From assembly GCF_021655075.1 (NCBI RefSeq), contig NZ_PPXX01000118.1, positions 1-54,556 of the forward strand: a stretch of DNA of 54,556 nucleotides. Direction: 5' to 3'. This DNA is from Clostridium sp. Cult2. GTDB taxonomy: Bacteria; Bacillota; Clostridia; Tissierellales; Tepidimicrobiaceae. Each line of letters starts with the position of its first letter. The first letter of the stretch is position 1. The position numbers were made by a program, and so were the translations under genes. Positions 7,674 to 15,789 of the stretch are shown here, piece after piece. The notes under the pieces were generated by a model that was given only the letters and a program-made list of their open reading frames with translations, did no database searches and was not told where the DNA came from.

Positions 7674-7702
7674 TTGACTTAAGTAATGACTAGATATACA
7701 AT
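7674..7702 (+). promoter_or_regulatory. Sigma-A promoter of the btu operon
   Basis: TTGACT at 7674-7679, a 17-nt spacer, TACAAT at 7697-7702. The predicted start is near 7709, about 20 nt before the riboswitch P1 stem. Confidence 0.7.
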
Positions 7703-7727
7703 ATAATTACATAAATGAATATTAAAG

Positions 7728-7895
7728 TCTTATGGTCCGTAAGGTTAATAGGGAAGTCGGGTTAAAATCCCGCGCAGCCCCCGCTACTGTAAGCGATGAT
7801 GAAACCCTAATATGCCACTATCTATTTCTAAGTAGAAACCTAGATGGGAAGGCAGGGTGGAAGATGAATCGCAAGCCAGGAGACCTACCATAAGA
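7728..7895 (+). ncRNA. Cobalamin riboswitch aptamer
   Basis: Senses adenosylcobalamin or related cobamides and controls the btuFCD-cblT-cblS transcript. Seen: a 9-bp closing P1 stem pairs 7728-7736 with 7887-7895. The conserved core GTTAATAGGGAA lies at 7744-7755. The B12-box-type block GCAGCCCCCGCTACTGTAA starts near 7774, and GAAGGCAGGGTGG then GCAAGCCAGGAGACC lie before P1 closes. This is the characteristic order of the class. Exact subtype would need covariance-model scoring. Confidence 0.95.
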
Positions 7896-7960
7896 TTATG
7901 GTTAATTTACCTTCGGAGGGAAGGTGAAATAAAATTTTTTTTTTTAAATTTTATTTAAAA

Positions 7961-7989
7961 GGTCTACCTCCTAAGGGTAGGCCTTTTTT
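7961..7989 (+). terminator. Intrinsic terminator of the riboswitch expression platform
   Basis: Stem GGTCTACC (7961-7968) with GGTAGGCC (7976-7983), 7-nt loop, then TTTTTT at 7984-7989, ending 31 nt before the btuF start. The 3' arm is also largely complementary (8 of 9) to AGACCTACC at 7881-7889, inside the end of the aptamer, giving a plausible competing antiterminator pairing. Two other small hairpins (ACCTTC/GAAGGT around 7919 and an A/T-only stem around 7928-7954) lie between. Confidence 0.85.
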
Positions 7990-8020
7990 GATATTCAAAA
8001 TTAAATTTAGGAGGGTATTT

Positions 8021-8968
8021 ATGAGAAAATTTAAAAACTTATTTGCTTTGTTATTGGTGTTTACCTTGTCAATTTCACTGGTGGCTTGTTCAACGAATAA
8101 TTCATCAAAACCCCAAGATACAACTCAATCATCAAATGAAACTGTTGAAAATCAATTTCCATTAAAGATTGTTGATTTTTTAGAAAGAGAAGTAACTTTA
8201 GAAGATGAGCCTGAAAGAATAATATCCCTTGCTCCTTCTACCACTGAATTATTATATGCTTTAGGCGCAGGTAATAAAGTAGTAGGTGTTACAGATTATG
8301 ATAATTATCCACCTGAAGTGGAAGACGTGGAAAAGGTAGGAGATTTTAAAGGACCCAATGTTGAAGCCATAACTGCTCAAAAGCCTGACCTAATATTTGC
8401 TTCTAATCTTTCAGGTCAAGAAGAAATGGAATCCTTGGAAAATATGGGTGTCCCCGTTATTATGCTGGAAGCTAAAAATATAAATCAAATATATGAATCT
8501 ATAAAAATAATAGGTCAGATAACAGACAATGTGGAAAAAGGAGAAGAAACAATTAAAGATATGGAAACTAAAATTAAAGAAATAAATGATAAAGTAAAAG
8601 AACTTCCAGAAACGGATGTATTCTATCTTGTCTCCTTTGATGGAAACTGGACAGCTGGTAAAGGTACTTTTATAGATGAGTTAATAAGTCTAGCAGGTGG
8701 AAAAAACATTGCAGGAGATGTAGATGGATGGGTTCAGTATAGCATGGAAAAATTAGTAGAGAAAAACCCTAATGTTATTATAACATCTCCCCATGCAGGT
8801 GATTTAGAAGATATAGAAAATACGGTGGGCTACAAGGATACAGAGGCTGTTAAAAATGAAAATGTGTTTGTCATTAGTAATGATGATATAATAGCAAGAG
8901 CTTCTAATAGGATTGTTTTAGGATTAGAGGAAATTGCAGAATTCTTACATCCGGAGGTATTCAAATAA
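8021..8968 (+). CDS. btuF: Cobamide/corrinoid ABC transporter substrate-binding lipoprotein
   Basis: Extracytoplasmic corrinoid-binding protein anchored by lipid. Seen: 315 aa from ATG 8021 (AGGAGGGTATTT in front); a longer frame from 7988 starts inside the terminator and is rejected. Signal peptide with lipobox LVAC, cysteine at residue 23. The mature part has the class III binding-protein start ERIISLAPSTTELLYALGAG and NPDVII-like NPNVIITSPH. First gene behind the cobalamin riboswitch and followed by btuC and btuD. The riboswitch supports corrinoid rather than siderophore as cargo. Confidence 0.92.
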   Translation: MRKFKNLFALLLVFTLSISLVACSTNNSSKPQDTTQSSNETVENQFPLKIVDFLEREVTLEDEPERIISLAPSTTELLYALGAGNKVVGVTDYDNYPPEVEDVEKVGDFKGPNVEAITAQKPDLIFASNLSGQEEMESLENMGVPVIMLEAKNINQIYESIKIIGQITDNVEKGEETIKDMETKIKEINDKVKELPETDVFYLVSFDGNWTAGKGTFIDELISLAGGKNIAGDVDGWVQYSMEKLVEKNPNVIITSPHAGDLEDIENTVGYKDTEAVKNENVFVISNDDIIARASNRIVLGLEEIAEFLHPEVFK

Positions 8969-8969
8969 A

Positions 8970-9962
8970 GTGAAAGTTAAAAAAAGTATATACTTTACTA
9001 TATCTTTTCTCTTATTAATATTCACAATAATTATTTCCATTTCTGTAGGGGCAGTTAATATACCCCTACAGGAAATTATTAATATATTTTTGGGTAAAGG
9101 AAACGAAACTTTCAAAATGATAATTCTTAATTTAAGACTTCCAAGAATAATTGCATCAGCAGTTGTAGGAATGGGACTTTCAGTTGTAGGAGTATTTTTT
9201 CAAGGACTTTTAAGAAATCCTATGGCAGACCCTTATGTTTTAGGAATATCATCTGGTGCAGCTTTAGGAGCAACCATTGCCATAATATTAGGCTTTGGCT
9301 TGTTTAAACTTAGCTTTATGGCTTTTGTTTCTTCTTTAATTATTATTTTAATTGTATATACTACCTCTAAAACAGAATCAAGAGTATCTATGACCACTAT
9401 GCTATTAGCTGGTATAGCTATAAGCGCATTCATATCTGCAATAATTTCTCTTCTGATGCTTTTGAACCATAATGAGTTTGCTAGAATTGTTTTTTGGACT
9501 ATGGGAGGATTTAACCTTACCAATTGGAGTAATGTAGTTTTTTCTACTCCTATTATAATAATAGGTTCTTCAATTATGTATGTATTTTCAAGGGATGTAA
9601 ATGCTATATTGACAGGAGAAGAAGTTGCTGAACATCTGGGTGTAAATACAGAATTGGTTAAAAAGATTATTCTTATATTAGGGTCTTTAGTTACTGCCAC
9701 AGCAGTATCAATGGGTGGAATTATCGGTTTTGTTGGACTTATTGTACCTCATATATCTAGGCTTATTATAGGCCCTGACAATAGAATTCTTGTACCTTTT
9801 AGCGCCATATCAGGAGCAGTATTTTTAACTATTGCTGATACTTTAGCTAGGGTTATCCTAAGACCTTCTGAAATACCTATTGGAATAATAACTGCAGCAT
9901 TTGGCGGACCATTTTTTTTATATTTACTAATTAAAAATAAACGAAAAAGTGAAGGAATGTGA
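8970..9962 (+). CDS. btuC: Corrinoid ABC transporter permease
   Basis: Membrane subunit of the corrinoid importer, FecCD/BtuC family. Seen: about 330 aa with ten predicted spans, LRLPRIIASAVVGMGLSVVGVFFQG and GFVGLIVPHISRLIIGPDNR, the coupling region to the ATPase. I choose GTG 8970, one base after the btuF stop, because GGAGG at 8953-8957 precedes it; the frame upstream (to 8934) only repeats btuF sequence. The spacing of 12 nt is a little long, so the start is tentative. Confidence 0.92.
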   Translation: MKVKKSIYFTISFLLLIFTIIISISVGAVNIPLQEIINIFLGKGNETFKMIILNLRLPRIIASAVVGMGLSVVGVFFQGLLRNPMADPYVLGISSGAALGATIAIILGFGLFKLSFMAFVSSLIIILIVYTTSKTESRVSMTTMLLAGIAISAFISAIISLLMLLNHNEFARIVFWTMGGFNLTNWSNVVFSTPIIIIGSSIMYVFSRDVNAILTGEEVAEHLGVNTELVKKIILILGSLVTATAVSMGGIIGFVGLIVPHISRLIIGPDNRILVPFSAISGAVFLTIADTLARVILRPSEIPIGIITAAFGGPFFLYLLIKNKRKSEGM

Positions 9963-9966
9963 TTGT

Positions 9967-10767
9967 ATGCCTATTTTACAAGTAGATAAATTGCATTTTT
10001 CTTATGATAAAACTGAAGTTTTAAAAGGAGTAGATTTCATCATAAATAGAAGCATGATGATAGGAATAATAGGTGCAAATGGAAGTGGTAAGACTACCCT
10101 TTTAAAGAATATATCCGGGTATTTGAAACCCACATCAGGAAATATTTTTATAACAAGAAAAAATATTAAGGATTTTGCTGTAAAAGAAAAGGCTAAATAC
10201 ATAGCTTATGTACCCCAAGATATAGATTATGACTTTGAATTTAGTTGTTATGACTTAGTTATGATGGGAAGAATTCCTTTTCTTAAAAGATTTCAGTCGG
10301 AAAGAAAAGAAGACAAGTCTATTGTTATGGATTGTATGAAAATTACAAATACCTGGCAATTTAAAGATAAAAACATTAAGGACTTAAGTGGCGGTGAAAG
10401 ACAAAGGGTATATATAGCAAGGGCATTAGCCCAGAAACCTAAAATTTTACTTATGGATGAGCCTGTTTCACATCTAGATATTAAATATCAAATTGAAACA
10501 CTATCTCTTGTAAATAATTTATCTTCAAATGGAATACTTGTAATAACTGTGCTTCACGATATTAACCTTGCTTCACAATTTTGTGATGAGGTTTTCATTA
10601 TGAAAGAAGGTAGAATAATGGCTGCTGGGTCCCCTAAAAATGTTTTAACAGTAAATAATATAAGAGCAGCTTTTTCAATAGATGTAGAATTGCTTGAAAA
10701 TCCTATAAACCATATTCCTTATATTATTCCTATACTAAGCAGAAAGAAGCAATTCAAAGTGGTGTAA
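9967..10767 (+). CDS. btuD: Corrinoid ABC transporter ATP-binding protein
   Basis: Cytoplasmic ATPase driving corrinoid uptake. Seen: 266 aa, Walker A GANGSGKTT at residues 36-44, signature LSGGERQR, Walker B ILLMDEPVSHLD and the switch histidine in VLHDIN. The likely start is ATG 9967, 10 nt after an AAGGA; a GTG at 9949, within btuC, is an alternative. Only a few bases separate it from the btuC stop, so the two are translationally coupled. Confidence 0.92.
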   Translation: MPILQVDKLHFSYDKTEVLKGVDFIINRSMMIGIIGANGSGKTTLLKNISGYLKPTSGNIFITRKNIKDFAVKEKAKYIAYVPQDIDYDFEFSCYDLVMMGRIPFLKRFQSERKEDKSIVMDCMKITNTWQFKDKNIKDLSGGERQRVYIARALAQKPKILLMDEPVSHLDIKYQIETLSLVNNLSSNGILVITVLHDINLASQFCDEVFIMKEGRIMAAGSPKNVLTVNNIRAAFSIDVELLENPINHIPYIIPILSRKKQFKVV

Positions 10768-10821
10768 TAATGTGAAATATAAAATAATCATATAGAATTT
10801 ATTTATTGGGAGGTTGTTGAG

Positions 10822-11316
10822 ATGAAAGAAAAAGCAAACACATTGAAAAATATCAAAACCCTTACAATAGTTGCTATGCTAATAGCCCTAAGTGCAGTGG
10901 GTGCTCTAATAAAGGTTTTTAACACTGTAGCTTTCGATTCAATGCCAGGATATTTTGCTGCATTGTACCTAGGAGGTGGATATGGTGCTCTTGTTATAAG
11001 CTTAGGCCATATACTTACAGCAATTACTTCTGGATTTCCTTTAGGCATTACTATTCATTTGTATATAGCAATACAAATGGCAGTATTTGCATACTTATTT
11101 AGATTTTTTCATGAAAAGTTTAACATCTATATTGCAATAATAGTTACTACCATATTAAATGGGCCTATTTCTGCTCTTTTGTTTGTACCTTTATTTGGAT
11201 GGGGATTCTTTATAGGATGGGTCCTCCCTTTGACAATTGCTTCTTTTATTAATATATTTTTAGCTTCATTAGTTTATAAAGGAATGACAAAGATAGATGG
11301 TAATAACATTGATTAA
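10822..11316 (+). CDS. cblT: ECF transporter S component, CblT-like (alpha-ribazole uptake candidate)
   Basis: Small membrane substrate-binding component of an energy-coupling-factor importer; the shared T and A subunits are encoded elsewhere. Seen: 164 aa with about five hydrophobic segments, the S-component opening LTIVAMLIALSAVGALIKV and a conserved PGYFAALYLGGGYGALV block. ATG 10822 follows GGGAGGTTGTTGAG. Its place behind the cobalamin riboswitch, next to the CblS-like gene, suggests it imports alpha-ribazole, as described for CblT of Listeria and Geobacillus. Another cobamide precursor or cobalamin itself (CbrT type) is possible; the sequence does not distinguish them. Confidence 0.75.
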   Translation: MKEKANTLKNIKTLTIVAMLIALSAVGALIKVFNTVAFDSMPGYFAALYLGGGYGALVISLGHILTAITSGFPLGITIHLYIAIQMAVFAYLFRFFHEKFNIYIAIIVTTILNGPISALLFVPLFGWGFFIGWVLPLTIASFINIFLASLVYKGMTKIDGNNID

Positions 11317-12040
11317 AAGATATAGGGATTTAATAATAATCTATGAAAATGATGTGGCATATGTAATATCTTGTGATAGTCTAGGAGCAATTGGAAATAA
11401 AAAAAATGATGTACTGAAGATTGATGAAGACATTGTAGGAAGGACTACTGTAAAAGTAGCTCTTTCAGAAGCATTATGTGTAGGAGCAAAACCCATTATA
11501 ATATCAGATACTTTGTCTGTTGAAATGAAGCCCACAGGTGAAAAAATTTTAAGTAGTATAAAAAGTGAGATTGATGAAAATGGGCTTTCAGGCATATTTT
11601 TTACAGGAAGTACTGAAGAAAATTTCCCTACATCAATGACAGGTATAGGGATTACAGTAATAGCAAAAGCAAATATTGCAGATTTAAAGATAAATAAAGT
11701 AAAAAAAGGTATGCAAGTTTCCCTATTAGGATATCCTCATGTAGGAAATGAAGTTTTAAACTCAAAAGATGTGCTTCAATTGAATGACTATGTAAAAATT
11801 TCTAATTGTAAGGAAATAATTGAAGCAATTCCAGTAGGTTCTAAAGGAATTAAATATGAAATTGGTATTTTAGAAAAAATATCAGGACTAAATGTAGAAG
11901 CCAATTTTCCACAGCATCTTGATGTATTAAAATCAGGAGGTCCTTCTACCTGCTGTCTTGTTGTCCATTATGAAAAAAGCATAGCATCTATTAAAAAGCT
12001 AATTGATAAACCAATTACTTATATTGGGGAAATTTATTAA
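11297..12040 (+). CDS. cblS: PurM/AIR-synthase-like protein, CblS-type alpha-ribazole kinase candidate
   Basis: Seen: 247 aa. The N-terminal half is PurM-like: YVISCDSLGAIGNKKNDVL, GRTTVKVALSEALCVGAKP and a Gly-rich stretch, ATP-binding features of the AIRS superfamily. The start overlaps cblT by 20 bp (ATG 11297; TTG 11309 is an alternative). A PurM fold at the end of a riboswitch-controlled corrinoid operon next to an S component matches the CblT/CblS salvage route. There an imported alpha-ribazole is phosphorylated to the substrate of CobS. The kinase activity is inferred from context and family memory, not proved. A terminator follows at 12061. Confidence 0.7.
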   Translation: MVITLIKRYRDLIIIYENDVAYVISCDSLGAIGNKKNDVLKIDEDIVGRTTVKVALSEALCVGAKPIIISDTLSVEMKPTGEKILSSIKSEIDENGLSGIFFTGSTEENFPTSMTGIGITVIAKANIADLKINKVKKGMQVSLLGYPHVGNEVLNSKDVLQLNDYVKISNCKEIIEAIPVGSKGIKYEIGILEKISGLNVEANFPQHLDVLKSGGPSTCCLVVHYEKSIASIKKLIDKPITYIGEIY

Positions 12041-12060
12041 ATAATTAAACATGAAAAAAG

Positions 12061-12100
12061 CCCTAGTTTTCTACAGACCACATTAGAAACTAGGGTTTTT
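12061..12100. terminator. Bidirectional intrinsic terminator
   Basis: A 9-bp stem CCCTAGTTT (12061-12069) with AAACTAGGG (12087-12095), TTTTT after it on the plus strand and CTTTTTTC on the minus strand. It ends the btu-cbl operon from the left and the small gene at 12104-12262 from the right. Confidence 0.85.
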
Positions 12101-12103
12101 ATA

Positions 12104-12262
12104 TTACTTATTATTTTTTTTATTTTCTTTGTTCCAATCCAAAAACTTTTTATTGTTTTTCATCTCTTCATTATTTACTATGCCATGTTCTTCAGCAATT
12201 TCATAATTCATTTGATTGAAAAAGTTTTTATCAATTTCCCTTTTATTTCTTTTATCTTTCAC
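12104..12262 (-). CDS. 52-aa hypothetical protein, spore-protein-like helix
   Basis: A short reading frame starting at GTG 12262, behind a good GAGGTGATATAA ribosome-binding site, and ending at the terminator, so it looks like a real gene. The product is highly charged, rich in Lys and Asn. It contains FFNQMNYEIAEEHGI, which resembles the first helix of alpha/beta-type small acid-soluble spore proteins (MKYEIAxEFGV). The second conserved SASP half is absent, so it is at most a divergent or partial relative. No other function can be given. Without the ribosome-binding site and terminator I would not have called it. Confidence 0.65.
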   Translation of the reverse strand: MKDKRNKREIDKNFFNQMNYEIAEEHGIVNNEEMKNNKKFLDWNKENKKNNK

Positions 12263-12324
12263 TTATATCACCTCATATGTATTTTTTGCCTTATTGATTA
12301 CTACATACAAGGTAATTTAAGGGA

Positions 12325-13074
12325 TTAAAAATAAGTTTTAACATTATATTTTTCTCTAAGTTCTCCTGTTTTCCCTAAATATCTTTCTTGTTGTTTTAAA
12401 TTTATCAGTTGCTGATTAATTTTATCCTTAACTTCTTCCAATGCGCTATTGCCTGAAGCCTTTTTACAATTAAGTTTAATTATATGATAACCGAATTGGC
12501 TTTTTACAGGTTCACTTATTTCCCCTTCTTCCATAGCAAATGCTGCTTCTTCAAACTCTGGAACCATTTTACCCCTAGTAAATTCACCTAAATCTCCACC
12601 ATTTGCTTTCGAAGGGCAATTTGAATACTTGCCAGCTGCTTCTTCAAAAGATAGACCAGCATTAATTTCATCTAATATCTCCTTGGCTTTTTCTTTATCA
12701 TCAACTAATATATGGCTAGCTCCTACGGACTCTGGAAATTTAAAATTCTCTTTGTTTTCAGTATAGAATTTACTTACTTCCTCTTCAGAAACAGTTATAC
12801 CTGACAAAAGTTTATTTATTGCATATTGTATTAAAATATTTTCTTTAACCAGTTCCAATTCCCTTTTAAAGTTTTCTTCTTCGTCCAAACCATTATTAAT
12901 GGCGTCTAAATAGACAAGTTCCTGATTAATCAATTCGTTAGTTAACATATTTAATCCTTCTGGTGAATTAAATTGAGCTGCAGCTTGTGGCCCTAACTGA
13001 TTTAAAAAACTATATACATCTTTATCAGTAATCTCTTTTCCGTTTACTGTTGCTAACACTTTGCCTTTCTCCAT
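12325..13074 (-). CDS. Parvulin-type peptidyl-prolyl isomerase (PrsA/SurA-like) without signal peptide
   Basis: Folding helper. Seen: 249 aa. The N-terminal SurA_N-like helical part starts VNGKEITDKDVYSFL. A rotamase domain begins at about residue 117 (GASHILVDDKEKAKEIL) and has GGDLGEFTRGKMVPEFEEAAF and FGYHIIKL, the usual parvulin motifs. Unlike secreted PrsA foldases it has neither hydrophobic leader nor lipobox, so it should be cytoplasmic. ATG 13074 follows AAAAGGAG. It is a single gene, 62 bp from the small gene ahead of it. Confidence 0.85.
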   Translation of the reverse strand: MEKGKVLATVNGKEITDKDVYSFLNQLGPQAAAQFNSPEGLNMLTNELINQELVYLDAINNGLDEEENFKRELELVKENILIQYAINKLLSGITVSEEEVSKFYTENKENFKFPESVGASHILVDDKEKAKEILDEINAGLSFEEAAGKYSNCPSKANGGDLGEFTRGKMVPEFEEAAFAMEEGEISEPVKSQFGYHIIKLNCKKASGNSALEEVKDKINQQLINLKQQERYLGKTGELREKYNVKTYF

Positions 13075-13230
13075 TTTATAAATTCTCCTTTTAATTTATT
13101 TATAACCCTCTCAACTCATTGAACGTATCATATTGAAATTTTTATGTCAAGTTATATCCTAACTGTCATCTTTTTGTAATACATTATACCTAAATCTGTT
13201 ATATAATCAAATTAAAGGAGTTGATAATCA

Positions 13231-14097
13231 ATGAGAATCTTTAAAAGAATTATTTATATTTTTATTATTATAGTTCTTACTATGTCTATGATAGTTGGCT
13301 GTGGAAAACAAAAAGAAAGTGTACCAAATGATATGGTTACTTCCGAATATGATTCTGAGCCAGCTGCTAAAGAAGATTCTGACACTGGATATGGGTCTGA
13401 TAGTCTACTAGAACCAGATAAAGTTATTACTACTATTGATTTACGATTTGAAACTACTGAGTTTGATACATCCAACGAAGAATTAGACAAGATTATTAAG
13501 AAACATGAAGGATATGTAGAATATTCCAATATTTCCTATAGTTCTAGAAATTATAGGACTGGACAATATGTTATTAGGGTTCCTAAAGCTAATACACAAA
13601 ACTTTAAAACAGATTTAAAGAATATTGGAAATAAAACTAATGAAAGCTTAAATAAACAAGATGTTACAAAACAATATACTGATACAGAATCGAGACTAAA
13701 GGTTATTGAGGTAAAGGAAGAAAGAATTCTTGCCCTTATGGAAAAGGCTGACAGAATCGAGGACATAATAGCCTTAGAAGAACAGCTAAGTCAAATTATA
13801 TACGAAAAGGAAAGATTACAGTCTAGCCTTATGGATTTAGATGATAAAGTGGATTTTAGTACGGTAAATCTATATATCCGAGAGGTTGATAAGTTAATCA
13901 GTGCAACAACTCCTAAAACTACTTTTGGTAATAAAATATCAGACGCTTTAAATGATTCTCTCTACTTCTTTAAAAACACCTTAGAAAAATTAATAATCCT
14001 TTTGATTTACTTATTGCCTTTCATAATAATATTTGGAGCATTAGGATTTGTTCTATATAAAGGTATAGTTAAATATAAAAAGAAAAAGGATAATTAA
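13231..14097 (+). CDS. DUF4349 family lipoprotein
   Basis: Envelope protein of unknown function. Seen: 288 aa, signal peptide with lipobox IVGC (cysteine 24), an acidic linker, then the DUF4349 core. The core includes a segment running TTIDLRFETTEFDTSNEELDKI and VIRVPKANTQNF, a coiled-coil-like stretch (about 150-200) and VNLYIREV. The protein ends in one transmembrane segment (about 255-278) and a Lys-rich cytoplasmic tail. ATG 13231 follows AAAGGAGTTGATAATCA. A lipid anchor plus a C-terminal span is usual in this family. Monocistronic, ended by the hairpin at 14203. Confidence 0.85.
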   Translation: MRIFKRIIYIFIIIVLTMSMIVGCGKQKESVPNDMVTSEYDSEPAAKEDSDTGYGSDSLLEPDKVITTIDLRFETTEFDTSNEELDKIIKKHEGYVEYSNISYSSRNYRTGQYVIRVPKANTQNFKTDLKNIGNKTNESLNKQDVTKQYTDTESRLKVIEVKEERILALMEKADRIEDIIALEEQLSQIIYEKERLQSSLMDLDDKVDFSTVNLYIREVDKLISATTPKTTFGNKISDALNDSLYFFKNTLEKLIILLIYLLPFIIIFGALGFVLYKGIVKYKKKKDN

Positions 14098-14202
14098 GAA
14101 TTATGATATTTGCAATAACAAAACTCTAGAACTATTAGGTATTGCTTTTAATTTGGTGATTCTTCCTTATCATGTTTATACTGAAAAGTACGTTAAAACA
14201 AC

Positions 14203-14241
14203 AATCAGGAGAAGATTAAATTCTCCTGATTCTTTTTATTT
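14203..14241 (+). terminator. Intrinsic terminator of the DUF4349 gene
   Basis: Perfect 11-bp stem AATCAGGAGAA (14203-14213) and TTCTCCTGATT (14221-14231), then CTTTTTATTT. It overlaps the last codons and stop of the convergent gene that ends at 14216. Confidence 0.85.
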
Positions 14242-14977
14242 CTTCTTCAATATCATCAACATTATATTCTAAAGCTATTATAGGATTTAGATTATATCTA
14301 TCTAATAGGTCTTTTAGTAATATTATATTTTCCTTTGAAGGCCTATTGTGTTGATCATAAATACCATCATTCCAATGGAGGTGTATATATTCTATTCTAT
14401 TATTTAATTCCTTTATCCAGTTCTCTAAACCATTTTTAGTCTCAAGCATTGCATGTCCAATATCTAAACACACTTTCACATTAGGTAAGTCTATGGTATC
14501 TACTAGCTCCTTAGTAAGGATAGGGTCATCTTCAAAAATGTTTTCTATTAAAATTTTACCCTTATAATCCTTTACTTCTTTTATAATTTCATTCCAAAAT
14601 TTTTTATTTAATTTATTGGTTAACTCTTTTATTTTAGGCTCCTTTATCCAAGGATTTATTTGACTATGGAATATTATATAATCTGTATTTAGCTCTTTTC
14701 CAATGTATAAAGCTGAAAGATATCTATTATAGCTTGCCTTTCTTATTGTTTTATCTGGACTTACAGGTTTTAAATCCAAAAAAGGTCCATGTAAAGATAG
14801 AATGTTTGAAAATCCATCTAATTTTCTTTTGTATTCTTCTACCCTATCTTCCCATCCTTCATCTAATAAATCGGGCTTAGCAAAATCCTGTATCTCTAGA
14901 CCTGTTCCCAATTCAATATACTTTTCCTTATTAAAATCGTGGATAATGGATATACAGTTGACAATATTATTGTACAT
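14216..14977 (-). CDS. TIM-barrel sugar phosphate isomerase/epimerase-like protein
   Basis: Xylose-isomerase-like AP-endonuclease-2 fold. Seen: 253 aa with metal-ligand candidates in order: ILSLHGPFLDL, DYIIFHSQINP, GKILIENIFED, VCLDIGHAM, YIHLHWNDG and IIALEYN. This is the usual pattern for a divalent-metal site at the barrel mouth. ATG 14977 follows GAAATGGGG. It stands alone, so the substrate cannot be guessed; a deoxyribonuclease IV role is less likely because that family's motifs are not evident. Confidence 0.75.
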   Translation of the reverse strand: MYNNIVNCISIIHDFNKEKYIELGTGLEIQDFAKPDLLDEGWEDRVEEYKRKLDGFSNILSLHGPFLDLKPVSPDKTIRKASYNRYLSALYIGKELNTDYIIFHSQINPWIKEPKIKELTNKLNKKFWNEIIKEVKDYKGKILIENIFEDDPILTKELVDTIDLPNVKVCLDIGHAMLETKNGLENWIKELNNRIEYIHLHWNDGIYDQHNRPSKENIILLKDLLDRYNLNPIIALEYNVDDIEEEIKRIRRI

Positions 14978-15108
14978 AATTTTACCCCATTTCTTGCTAG
15001 TATATAATAATACAAATTATATACCAGCTACAATTAATCTGCTATAATTGTTTTATGGTTATTATTTAAAAGTATATCATAAATACTTCCATGGAAGGAG
15101 TACATATT

Positions 15109-15789
15109 ATGTGTTTTCAAATATTTAATGGCTTTACATTAAAGATGATAATGGTTGTATTCATGTTTTTTGACCATATTGCCCAATTTATACCCAATTC
15201 ACCCTATTGGTTCCATTGGCTAGGTCGTTTAGTTGCCCCCATATTTTTCTTTTTATTAACTGAAGGCTATGTTCATACAAGGGATTCTATAGCCTATATG
15301 AAAAGGCTATTTGCTTGGTCAGCTATAATGTTTTTTGGTAATGCTGTAATATGGTTACTTTTTAGAAGAGAATTTTTTATAATAAATAATATTTTCTTTT
15401 CCATGGCTTTAGGAATAGCACTTCTCATTAATCTAGAAAAGGATAATAAGAATAATTTTATTATATTTATTATTCTATTTCTTTCAGCCTTTGCTGAAGG
15501 CTCTATAATGACTACAGCTATGGTATTAATATTTCATTATTTAAAAAAGGATAAAATAAAAATGTCCTTTGCCTATATTGCTATTTCTGCTATTTTCCTT
15601 CAAGGAGGATTTACATATGAAAATCTTTTCGTACAAAATCCACAGTGGATGATGGTTTTTGCCTTACCCCTTATTCTTATGTATAATGGCAAAAGAGGAC
15701 CTAATATAAAATATTTTTTCTATATATTCTATCCGCTTCATATATGGATTCTTTATATAATTGGTTACTTTATGGATAAATTAAATTAA
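15109..15789 (+). CDS. TraX family membrane protein
   Basis: Integral membrane protein of the TraX/acyltransferase-3-like family. TraX acetylates F-pilin in plasmids, but chromosomal Firmicute copies are of unknown role. Seen: 226 aa, about seven hydrophobic segments and the family start NGFTLKMIMVVFMFFDHIAQ. It continues with FHWLGRLVAPIFFFLLTEGY, and the C-terminal FYIFYPLHIWILY is typical. ATG 15109 is chosen because GGAAGGAG lies 9 nt before it; an in-frame ATG at 15091 precedes that site. Confidence 0.82.
   Translation: MCFQIFNGFTLKMIMVVFMFFDHIAQFIPNSPYWFHWLGRLVAPIFFFLLTEGYVHTRDSIAYMKRLFAWSAIMFFGNAVIWLLFRREFFIINNIFFSMALGIALLINLEKDNKNNFIIFIILFLSAFAEGSIMTTAMVLIFHYLKKDKIKMSFAYIAISAIFLQGGFTYENLFVQNPQWMMVFALPLILMYNGKRGPNIKYFFYIFYPLHIWILYIIGYFMDKLN

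Noticed and set aside
7928-7954. Long T-run with flanking A/T inverted repeat inside the btu leader as a separate terminator
   Set aside because: The stem is only A-T pairs; the G/C-containing hairpin at 7961-7989 is the better terminator.
7988-8020. Upstream extension of btuF from an ATG at 7988
   Set aside because: It would begin within the riboswitch terminator, adds residues before the signal peptide, and the AGGAGG lies before ATG 8021.
9233-9700. 155-codon minus-strand frame antisense to btuC
   Set aside because: btuC is certain from its motifs and operon position; this frame has no supporting feature.
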